This document shows positions 1 to 6,084 of a stretch of 6,727 nt of DNA, piece after piece. Source of the DNA: an uncultured Planctomycetaceae bacterium. Its GTDB lineage: Bacteria; Planctomycetota; Planctomycetia; Pirellulales; UBA1268. Position numbers and translations under genes: made by a program. Below the pieces are notes generated by a model, which had not been told where the DNA came from, did no database searches, and was given only the letters and a program-made list of their open reading frames with translations. The DNA lies in assembly GCA_903885855.1 (NCBI GenBank), contig CAISKG010000229.1:1-6727 (forward strand). The letters are read 5' to 3'. The number at the start of each line of letters is the position of its first letter. The first letter of the stretch is position 1.

Positions 1-69
1 GGGATCAAAGGCACCTCGGGAGCGCTGGCCCGGGAGATCCGTCCGGCGACGCCGGTCGTCGGAGGGGGG

Positions 70-76
70 CTAGACT
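70..76 (+). promoter_or_regulatory. Candidate -10 element (CTAGACT) for uvrC
   Basis: TAGACT (71-76) matches the bacterial -10 pattern TAnnnT and ends only 7 nt before the uvrC ATG. A transcript from it would start at or next to the start codon and be leaderless or nearly so. The same heptamer sits 6 nt before the ATG of the acyl-CoA dehydrogenase gene at 6085. I see no convincing -35 hexamer at 16-18 nt upstream. A purine-rich GGAGG (61-65) also lies upstream, but it is too far from the ATG (18 nt) for a typical ribosome binding site. The promoter role is inferred from position and from the repeat of the motif. Confidence 0.45.
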
Positions 77-83
77 ACCTTCC

Positions 84-1502
84 ATGCGAAGCGGCGACGA
101 CGTGGACGAGGACGACGACGATCCCGACGCCGAGGGCGCCGGCCGGGCCGTCACCGAGGGCTCGCCGGTCGACACCGACGCCCTCGAGGTCGAGCCGGGC
201 CGGCTGGCCGCGGCGACGAAGGTGCGATCCTTCCCCACGACCCCCGGCGTGTACCTGATGAAGGACGGCGCCGGCCGCGTGATCTACGTCGGCAAGGCGA
301 AGAACCTCCGCGCCCGCGCTGGCAGCTACTTCCTCCGCGCCGCGGCCGAGGATCGGCGCACGGCGGAGCTGGTGCGCGAGATCCGCGACATCGACTACCT
401 CGAGGCGGAGAGCGAGGTCGACGCCCTCCTCCTCGAGAGCCGGCTCGTCAAGGACGTGCAGCCGAAGTTCAACTCCGACCTCAAGGACGACAAGACCTTC
501 CCCTACCTCCAGATCACCACCCACGAGGACTACCCGCGGGTGGAGTTCACGCGCACGCCGCGGCAGAAGGGGGTGAAACTCTACGGGCCGTTCACCAGCG
601 CCGGCAGCCTGCGCGGCGCGATCGTCGTCCTGCAGCGGATCTTCAAGTTCCGCACCTGCACCCTCGACATCGACGCCGACGACCCGCAGTGGCGCTGGTT
701 CCGCCCCTGCCTCCTGGCCTCGATCGGCCAGTGCACCGCCCCCTGCAACCTGCGCATCTCGAAGGAGGAGTACCGGGCCGACATCAACCGCCTGCGCACC
801 TTTCTCGACGGCGGCAAGAAGCGCCTCCTCGAGGAGATGCGCGCCGAGATGCTCGCCGCCTCGGGGAGGCTCGAGTTCGAGAAGGCGGCACGCCTGCGCG
901 ACGAGGTGCGCCTCCTCGAGACGCTCGACCAGCGCGGCGACCTCGAGGAGCACGTCCAGCCGGAGGTGTTCCTCGTCGATCCCAAGAAGGGGCTCGCGGG
1001 GCTGCAGAAGGTGCTCGGCCTCCCCGCCCCGCCGCGCGTCATCGAGGGGGTCGACATCGCCCATCTCCACGGCGACGAGACGGTGGCCAGCCTGGTGCAG
1101 TTCATCGACGGCCTCCCCTTCAAGGCCGGCTACAAGCGCTACCGCATCAAGGGGGTGGACGGCATCGACGACTTCAAGAGCATCCACGAGGTGGTGTCGC
1201 GCCGCTTCGCCCGGCTGGTGCGGGAGGGGGCGGGGCTGCCCGACGTGTTCCTCGTCGACGGCGGTAAGGGGCAGTTGTCGGCCGCGATGGACGCGCTCGA
1301 TTCGCTCGGCATCGAGGCGCCGTGCGTGATCTCGCTGGCGAAGCGCGAGGAGGAGGTGTTCCTCCCGGGGCGGAGCGAGCCGCTGCGGATCTCGCGCGAC
1401 GCCTGGTCGCTGCGGCTCCTGGAGTACGTCCGCGACGAGGCCCACCGCTTCGCCCAGCACTACCACCACTTCCTCCGCCGCCGCCGCACGCTCGAGGAGT
1501 GA
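84..1502 (+). CDS. uvrC: UvrC-type excinuclease subunit lacking the C-terminal HhH domain
   Basis: This cytoplasmic nuclease makes the two incisions around a lesion in UvrABC nucleotide excision repair, acting with UvrA and UvrB. At 472 aa it is well short of typical UvrC (about 600). The order is: an acidic N-terminal extension (1-45, with a D/E run at 5-14); a GIY-YIG nuclease (about 53-130) with GVY 55-57, YVG 68-70, Arg76 and putative metal ligand Glu118; a four-cysteine region (C192, C209, C217, C221) matching the UvrC Fe-S cysteines but with a longer first spacing than I recall for E. coli; a UvrB-binding UVR motif (about 252-282); and the RNase H-like endonuclease (about 318-460) with likely catalytic D324, D362/D363, D392 (VDGGKGQ) and H454 (DEAHRFA). 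It ends 18 residues after H454, so the usual tandem HhH DNA-binding tail is absent. No HhH coding is visible in the following gap, which argues against a frameshift. The frame is open to the left edge, but ATG 84 is the only ATG/GTG/TTG upstream of the domain apart from GTGs inside the extension. Confidence 0.93.
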   Translation: MRSGDDVDEDDDDPDAEGAGRAVTEGSPVDTDALEVEPGRLAAATKVRSFPTTPGVYLMKDGAGRVIYVGKAKNLRARAGSYFLRAAAEDRRTAELVREIRDIDYLEAESEVDALLLESRLVKDVQPKFNSDLKDDKTFPYLQITTHEDYPRVEFTRTPRQKGVKLYGPFTSAGSLRGAIVVLQRIFKFRTCTLDIDADDPQWRWFRPCLLASIGQCTAPCNLRISKEEYRADINRLRTFLDGGKKRLLEEMRAEMLAASGRLEFEKAARLRDEVRLLETLDQRGDLEEHVQPEVFLVDPKKGLAGLQKVLGLPAPPRVIEGVDIAHLHGDETVASLVQFIDGLPFKAGYKRYRIKGVDGIDDFKSIHEVVSRRFARLVREGAGLPDVFLVDGGKGQLSAAMDALDSLGIEAPCVISLAKREEEVFLPGRSEPLRISRDAWSLRLLEYVRDEAHRFAQHYHHFLRRRRTLEE

Positions 1503-1525
1503 GCGGCCGCCCCCGGCGGGGCCGC
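1503..1525. repeat. GC inverted repeat in the uvrC-fusion gene gap
   Basis: GCGGCC (1503-1508) and GGCCGC (1520-1525) are perfect inverted copies directly after the uvrC stop codon. A competing inner stem GCCCC/GGGGC (1509-1513/1518-1522) is also possible. No T-tract follows, so this could be a weak terminator, an RNA-stabilising hairpin or simple GC-rich chance. The next gene starts 8 nt further on and has no clear Shine-Dalgarno sequence. Confidence 0.3.
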
Positions 1526-1533
1526 GATCGACC

Positions 1534-3669
1534 ATGCATCCCGTCGTCCTCCTGCTCGCCGGCGGCGCGGCCTTCTTCGCCGGCCTGGCCCTCCTGCTGG
1601 CCGCGGCGCTGCTGCGCCGGCACTCCACGCCGCGCGCGAATCGCGCGGCGGCCTGGCTCGCGCTCTTGGCGATCCTCGCCCTCGCGGCCTCCGCCACGCC
1701 GCTGCCGCCGTGGGCCTACGCCCTGCTCGCCCTTCCCCTGGCCCTCATGCCCCTGGCGACGCCCACGCCGCGCGGCCGGGCCGCCGTCGCCGCGACGAGC
1801 GCCGCGGCGATCCTCGCCGTCGGTGCGCTCGAGGCGCGGGAGCAGTTCCTGCCGGTCCTCCGCCCCGCCCCCGAGCGGCACGTGGCGATCATCGGCGACT
1901 CGCTCACCGCGGGCCACGGCGACGACGACCGCGCCACGCCCTGGCCCGCCCTCCTCGAGGCGCGCCACGGGGTCGCGGTCGAGAATCTCGCGCGGGCCGG
2001 CGCGACCGCGGCGTCGGCCACGCGGGACGTGCTGGAGCGGCCCCCGGAGGCGCCGCTGGTGCTCGTCGAGATCGGCGGCAACGACCTCTTGGGCGGCACG
2101 CCGCCGGAGGACTTCGAGCGTGCGCTCGACGCGCTGCTCGCCGCCCTCGACCGCCCCGGGCGGCAGGTGGCGATGTTCGAGCTCCCCCTCCCCCCCTTCC
2201 ACGAGCGATACGGCCGCATCCAGCGGCGCGTGGCGGCGCGCCGGGGCGTGGCCCTGATCCCGGAGCGGGTGCTGCTCACGGTGCTCGGCGGGGCCGACGC
2301 CACGGTCGACTCGATCCACCTCTCGCAGGCCGGCCACGAGCGGATGGCGGGGCTGGTGTGGCGTTTCCTCGGGCCGGCGCTGCCGGCCGTCTCGCCGCCG
2401 GCCCCCCGTGACGCGCCGCGCGCCCCTGACGCCGCCGCCGGGGGAAGGTCCGCCCCGGCGCCCGCGGTCCTCGGGGCCCTCGCGTCGCTGCCGCTGGCGG
2501 CATGGGCCGGCCCGCCTCGGCAGCGGCCGCGGCTTCTTGTCCACCTCATGCCCTGGTATTCGGCCCCGCCGCACTCCCCGGCCTGGGGCTGGCACTGGAC
2601 GATGAACCGCTTCGATCCGGGCGACGGCCGGCCGCGGCCCGCGGGGGAGCGGACGATCGCCTCGCATTACCGCCCGCTCGTCGGCCCCTACGACTCGGGC
2701 GATCCGGCGATCATCGAATACCAGCTCCTCCTCATGCGCCTCGCCGGCATCGACGGCGTGATCGTCGACTGGTACGGCCTCACCGACCATTTCGACTATG
2801 CCGTGCTCCACCGCAACACCGGGGCGATCGTCTCCCGGGCCGGCGAACTCGGCCTCGCGTTCGCGATCTGCTACGAGGACCAGACGATCCCCAGGCTCGT
2901 CGAGGCGGGGCGGATCGCGCCGGGCGACCGCGTGGCGCACGCGCGGCGCGAGATCGACTGGATGGAGCGGGAGTGGTTCGCCGCGGAGCATCATCTGCGC
3001 GTCGACGGCCGGCCCGTGCTCCTCTCCTTCGGCGCCGCCGGCCTCGACGACGCGGAGTGGGAGGCGGTGCTCCGCGACCGGCCGGCCGGGCCGGCGTACG
3101 TCAGCGAGCACCGCCGGCGCCCCGTCGCCGACGGCGCCTTCGACTGGCCGATCCCGCGCGACCATCCCGCTTTCCTCGAGCGCTTCGAGCGCGGCGACGG
3201 CGCGGGAGGTCTGGCGATCCCGGTGGCCTTCCCGCGCTTCCACGACATCTACGAGGAGGCCGGCGTGGGGCCATCGCACGGGCGGATCGACGACCGCGAC
3301 GGCCGGACCCTGGCCGACACCCTGCGCCGGGCCCTCGCGCTCGGGTCGGAACTGGTGCAGATCGCGACCTGGAACGACTGGGGCGAGGGGACGGGCATCG
3401 AGCCGACCGAGGAGTTCGGCTACCGCGATCTCGAGACGGTGCAGGAGGTCGTCCGCACGGCGCTCGATCCCGCCTTCCCCTTCCGGCCAGCCGACCTGCG
3501 CCTCCCGGCGCGGCTCCTGGCGCTGCGCCGTGCGGCGGGCGCACCCCTCGACGGCGAGGCGCTCGACGGGGTGGCGCGGCTGATCGCCGCGGGCGACGTG
3601 GCCGCGGCGGCCGCCCGCCTCGCCGCGCTCGAGGAGACGAATCGCCAGCGCCTCCATCCGCCGCCCTGA
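1534..3669 (+). CDS. Membrane-anchored SGNH/GDSL hydrolase fused to a GH99-like glycoside hydrolase
   Basis: A 711-aa two-enzyme protein. Four likely membrane helices lie at about 4-27, 39-56, 58-76 and 85-98. Arg-rich loops after helices 1 and 3 suggest the catalytic parts face outside the cytoplasm. The SGNH hydrolase (about 115-288) has block I GDS 121-123 (nucleophile Ser123), block III GGND 181-184 and the catalytic pair D259/H262 (DSIHLS); such enzymes hydrolyse ester or acyl groups. A Pro/Ala-rich linker (about 288-332) contains VLGALASLPLAAWAG, which looks like an internal signal peptide. The GH71/GH99-like domain (about 334-650) shows VHLMPWYS (336-343), VDWYG (411-415), YED (447-449) and WNDWGEGTGIEPT (613-625), the conserved C-terminal active-site strand where E618 is a likely catalytic acid. 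A short helical tail (about 655-705) closes the protein. Members of this clan cleave alpha-mannosides or alpha-glucans; the substrate cannot be read here. Start ATG 1534 precedes the first helix, 31 bp after uvrC, so co-transcription is possible. No ATG or GTG lies in frame between the two enzyme domains. Confidence 0.85.
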   Translation: MHPVVLLLAGGAAFFAGLALLLAAALLRRHSTPRANRAAAWLALLAILALAASATPLPPWAYALLALPLALMPLATPTPRGRAAVAATSAAAILAVGALEAREQFLPVLRPAPERHVAIIGDSLTAGHGDDDRATPWPALLEARHGVAVENLARAGATAASATRDVLERPPEAPLVLVEIGGNDLLGGTPPEDFERALDALLAALDRPGRQVAMFELPLPPFHERYGRIQRRVAARRGVALIPERVLLTVLGGADATVDSIHLSQAGHERMAGLVWRFLGPALPAVSPPAPRDAPRAPDAAAGGRSAPAPAVLGALASLPLAAWAGPPRQRPRLLVHLMPWYSAPPHSPAWGWHWTMNRFDPGDGRPRPAGERTIASHYRPLVGPYDSGDPAIIEYQLLLMRLAGIDGVIVDWYGLTDHFDYAVLHRNTGAIVSRAGELGLAFAICYEDQTIPRLVEAGRIAPGDRVAHARREIDWMEREWFAAEHHLRVDGRPVLLSFGAAGLDDAEWEAVLRDRPAGPAYVSEHRRRPVADGAFDWPIPRDHPAFLERFERGDGAGGLAIPVAFPRFHDIYEEAGVGPSHGRIDDRDGRTLADTLRRALALGSELVQIATWNDWGEGTGIEPTEEFGYRDLETVQEVVRTALDPAFPFRPADLRLPARLLALRRAAGAPLDGEALDGVARLIAAGDVAAAAARLAALEETNRQRLHPPP

Positions 3670-3673
3670 CCCC

Positions 3674-3694
3674 GCCGCCGCCCGCGCCGGCGGC
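3674..3694. terminator. Possible shared hairpin between convergent genes
   Basis: GCCGCCG (3674-3680) and CGGCGGC (3688-3694) form a perfect 7-bp stem with a 7-nt loop. It fills nearly all of the 24-bp gap between the two convergent stop codons and touches the first base of the glgP stop. Its position suits a bidirectional transcription end. There is no U-tract on either strand, so it is not a canonical intrinsic terminator, and GC-rich triplet sequence makes such a stem fairly likely by chance. Confidence 0.35.
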
Positions 3695-5922
3695 TACCGG
3701 GCGTGCATGTCGCAGGAAAGGCCCCCCGCCGCGGGCACGTAGCAGGCGCGGGCGTAGTCCATCACCATCCGGTGCGAACTGAAGCGCCACGCCAGCGAGC
3801 TGATCGAGTTCTTCATCATCTTGATCCACGTCCGCGGCAGGCCGTCGGCGTCGCGCTCGTAGAAGAGGGGAATCACCTCCTTCTCGAGCACGTCGTAGAG
3901 CGCGGCGGCGTCGCGGGCGTCGGTGACAGCCGGATCGGCGTGCGTCTCGCCACGGCCGATCGCGAAGCCGTTGCGGCCGTCGAAGGCCTCCGCCCACCAG
4001 CCGTCGAGGATCGAGCAGTTGAGGCCGCCGTTCAGCACCACCTTCTGGCCGCTGGTGCCCGAGGCCTCGAGCGGGCGGCGCGGATTGTTGAGCCACACGT
4101 CCACCCCCTGGATGAGGTGGCGGCAGACGTTGATGTCGTAGTCCTCGACGAACACCACCCGCCCCGCGAAGCGCGGGTCGTGGCGCAGGTTGGCGATCTT
4201 GCGGATCAGCCCCTTGCCCGGCTCGTCGGCCGGATGCGCCTTGCCGGCGAAGATCAGCTGGATCGGCCGGTCGGGGTCGCCCACCAGCCGGGCCATCGTG
4301 TCGAGCTCGCCGAGGACCAGATCGGCCCGCTTGTAGGTGGCGAACCGCCGCGCGAAGCCGATCGTGAGGACGTTCGGGTCGAGCACCTTCAGCGCGGCCT
4401 CGACGGTCGCCTCGCTCTCGCCGCGCCGGCGGCACTGCCGCGCGAGCCGGCGCCGCACGAACTGCAGCAGGAGGTTCTTGAGGGCGTAGTGGGTCTCCCA
4501 GAGCTCGCCCGGATCGCAGTCGTGGATCCGCTGCCAGACGTCGGGCTCCCCCAGCCGCCGGAACCAGTTGGCCGGGAAAAGACGGTCGTAGAGCTGCAGC
4601 ATCTGCGCCGACAGCCAGCTCGGCACGTGGACGCCGTTGGTGATGTGCCCGATCGGCACCTCCTCCTCGACGTGCGACCCCCACAGGTCCTTCCACATCC
4701 GCCGGCTGACGTGGCCGTGGAGGGCGCTCACGGCATTGGCGCGCCGCGAGAACTTGAGCCCCAGCACCGTCATGCAGAACGGCTCGCCGTGGTTGCCAGG
4801 GTCGACGCGTCCCAGGCCCATGAGATGGTCGTGGGAGATCCCCAGGGCGTCGCGCATCGGCCCGAGGTGCTCCTCCATCAGCCCGCCGTCGAAGCGGTCG
4901 TGCCCCGCCGGCACGGGCGTGTGCGTCGTGAACACCGTCTGCCGGGCCACCTTCCGCACCGCGTCGTCGAAGGAATAGCCGTCGCGCGCCATGCGCACGC
5001 GCACGGCCTCGAGCGTGGCGAAGACGGAATGCCCCTCGTTGAGGTGATAGACCCCCGGCACGATCCCCAGGGCCCGGATGGCGCGCACGCCCCCGACGCC
5101 GAGGACGAGCTCCTGGCGGATGCGGATCCGGTTGTCGCCGCCGTACAGCCGGCCGGTGAGTTGGCGGTCCTCCGGCGTGTTGCCCTCAACGTCGGAGTCG
5201 AGGAGGTAGAGGCTCACGCGCCCCACCGCCATCTTCCACAGCTGCGCGCGGATCTGGCCGGATCGCGTCTCGATGGCGACGGTGACCTGGGCGCCGTCGG
5301 TGCCGATCGCCGGCTCCAGCGGCAGCGTCTCGACGCGCGAGTGGAGGTATTCCTCGTGCTGGTAGCCGTCGAGGTCGAGCTGCTGCTTGAAGTAGCCCTG
5401 CTTGTAGAAGAGCCCCACGGCCACCAGCGGGATCCCCAGGCCGCTGGCGCTCTTGACGTGGTCGCCCGCGAGCACCCCCAGGCCGCCGGAGTAGATCGGC
5501 ACCGACTCGTGGATCCCGAACTCGGCCGAGAAATAGACGACGGGCTTCGACCCCAGCACCCCGGCGTGGACGGTGCTCCAGGTGTTGTCCGCGGCGAGGT
5601 ATTCCTTCATCCGGCGGTAGGCATGGTTGATGCGGCTGTGGAGCACGAGCTCCGCGGCCCGCGCCTCGAGCCGCTCCGGCGTGAATTCCGCCAAGAGCGC
5701 GATCGGGTTGTGGTCGAGCTGCCGGAAGCGGATCGGATCGAGCTCGCGGAACAGATCGGCCACCTCCGGATGCCAGCTCCACCACAGGTTGCCCGCGAGC
5801 GCCTGGCACTTGCCGTAGACGTTCTCCGGGGAGAGCTCGAGGAGCTTGAGGGGCGGATGGTTGACGGCGGCGGAGCGCGGGGTCGGCGACGGGGGCGCGG
5901 AGCGGTCCTCGGTCTGGCTCAT
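3694..5922 (-). CDS. glgP: Alpha-glucan phosphorylase (GT35, distant TIGR02094-like type)
   Basis: This PLP-dependent cytoplasmic enzyme removes terminal glucose from glycogen or maltodextrin by phosphorolysis, giving glucose 1-phosphate. The protein is 742 aa. The N-terminal part has the NLWWSWHPE motif (45-53) of the DUF3417-like region. It is followed by FSAEFGIHES (131-140), YSGGLGVLAGDHVKSAS (144-160), HLNEGHS (293-299), HTPVPAGHDRF (334-344), ITNGVHVPSW (427-436), GFARRFATYKRADL (522-535) and VEDYDINV (592-599). The cofactor lysine is K627 in EASGTSGQK (619-627), before LNGGLN. The C-terminal region (about 699-730) looks complete for this family. The start is fixed by AGGAG 6 nt upstream of ATG. 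The frame stays open upstream to 6471, but that extension is low-complexity and antisense to the next gene. The gene converges on the SGNH/GH99-like gene and is divergent from the acyl-CoA dehydrogenase gene. A candidate promoter and hairpin lie in its leader. Confidence 0.95.
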   Translation of the reverse strand: MSQTEDRSAPPSPTPRSAAVNHPPLKLLELSPENVYGKCQALAGNLWWSWHPEVADLFRELDPIRFRQLDHNPIALLAEFTPERLEARAAELVLHSRINHAYRRMKEYLAADNTWSTVHAGVLGSKPVVYFSAEFGIHESVPIYSGGLGVLAGDHVKSASGLGIPLVAVGLFYKQGYFKQQLDLDGYQHEEYLHSRVETLPLEPAIGTDGAQVTVAIETRSGQIRAQLWKMAVGRVSLYLLDSDVEGNTPEDRQLTGRLYGGDNRIRIRQELVLGVGGVRAIRALGIVPGVYHLNEGHSVFATLEAVRVRMARDGYSFDDAVRKVARQTVFTTHTPVPAGHDRFDGGLMEEHLGPMRDALGISHDHLMGLGRVDPGNHGEPFCMTVLGLKFSRRANAVSALHGHVSRRMWKDLWGSHVEEEVPIGHITNGVHVPSWLSAQMLQLYDRLFPANWFRRLGEPDVWQRIHDCDPGELWETHYALKNLLLQFVRRRLARQCRRRGESEATVEAALKVLDPNVLTIGFARRFATYKRADLVLGELDTMARLVGDPDRPIQLIFAGKAHPADEPGKGLIRKIANLRHDPRFAGRVVFVEDYDINVCRHLIQGVDVWLNNPRRPLEASGTSGQKVVLNGGLNCSILDGWWAEAFDGRNGFAIGRGETHADPAVTDARDAAALYDVLEKEVIPLFYERDADGLPRTWIKMMKNSISSLAWRFSSHRMVMDYARACYVPAAGGLSCDMHAR

Positions 5923-5928
5923 GGCGGG

Positions 5929-5933
5929 CTCCT
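5929..5933 (-). promoter_or_regulatory. Ribosome binding site of glgP (AGGAG)
   Basis: The minus strand reads AGGAG followed by a 6-nt spacer and ATG. This is the clearest Shine-Dalgarno sequence in the window. It decides the glgP start at 5922 over any start in the long open extension upstream. The two other genes whose starts are visible here lack such a site, so glgP appears to be initiated differently. Confidence 0.8.
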
Positions 5934-5956
5934 GGGGGGCGTGCGGCCTGGGTGGG

Positions 5957-5979
5957 CCGCCCCCGGCGGGCGGGGGCGG
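5957..5979 (-). promoter_or_regulatory. Strong GC hairpin in the glgP leader
   Basis: CCGCCCCCG (5957-5965) and CGGGGGCGG (5971-5979) form a perfect 9-bp all-GC stem with a 5-nt loop. It lies 23 nt upstream of the glgP ribosome binding site and inside the transcript predicted from the TATACT element. It could slow translation, stabilise the 5' end or attenuate transcription. Only the inverted repeat itself is seen; function is inferred, and the base composition here favours chance stems. Confidence 0.4.
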
Positions 5980-6032
5980 AGGCGCGGAGGGAGGGGCGGG
6001 AGGAAAGGCGGGCACCGGCCAGAAGGAGCGGG

Positions 6033-6038
6033 AGTATA
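6033..6038 (-). promoter_or_regulatory. Candidate -10 element (TATACT) of glgP
   Basis: The minus strand reads TATACT, five of six matches to the TATAAT consensus, in an otherwise extremely GC-rich stretch. Transcription would begin near 6026 and give a leader of about 100 nt that contains the 9-bp hairpin and the AGGAG site. The -35 is weak: TTTCCG at 18-nt spacing is the best I can find. The promoter call rests on the -10 match and on its place in a divergent intergenic region. Confidence 0.5.
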
Positions 6039-6071
6039 CCCTCGCGGCGCGGCACGCGGAAAAGGGCCCGT

Positions 6072-6078
6072 CTAGACT
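6072..6078 (+). promoter_or_regulatory. Candidate -10 element (CTAGACT) for the acyl-CoA dehydrogenase gene
   Basis: The heptamer is identical to the one at 70-76. It ends 6 nt before the ATG at 6085, against 7 nt for uvrC. No Shine-Dalgarno sequence is visible between it and the ATG. As a -10 element it would give a leaderless or nearly leaderless transcript. A -35 hexamer is not recognisable. By eye I find CTAG nowhere else in the window. Confidence 0.45.
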
Positions 6079-6084
6079 GTCGGC

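Noticed and set aside
2..73. Possible tail of an upstream gene ending at TAG 71-73 in the second + frame.
   Set aside because: Only about 23 Arg/Ser-rich residues without any motif, and the stop lies within the candidate -10 element. I cannot support a gene here.
5..238. A 77-codon Ser-rich minus-strand open frame.
   Set aside because: Its serine run is simply the reverse complement of the GAC/GAG repeats coding the acidic UvrC N-terminus.
75..1697. A 540-codon open frame on the - strand opposite uvrC.
   Set aside because: It has a typical shadow composition (Glu, Val, Leu, Ala, Arg) and uvrC motifs are unambiguous on the other strand.
2408..2605. A separate small gene starting at GTG 2408 in another frame (65 codons).
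   Set aside because: After its first dozen residues it becomes Arg/Pro-rich and runs across the GH99-like domain in the wrong frame. It matters only as possible evidence of an old gene boundary.
1174..3657. An 827-codon open frame on the - strand opposite the end of uvrC and most of the fusion gene.
   Set aside because: Low-complexity Arg/Gly/Ala/Pro-rich translation without motifs; the + strand carries two recognisable enzyme families.
3703..6075. A 790-codon open frame on the + strand lying antisense to nearly all of glgP.
   Set aside because: Its protein is rich in Arg, Val, Glu and His with no recognisable domain, while the minus strand encodes a clear phosphorylase. Strong G/C bias at third codon positions readily opens the antisense frame.
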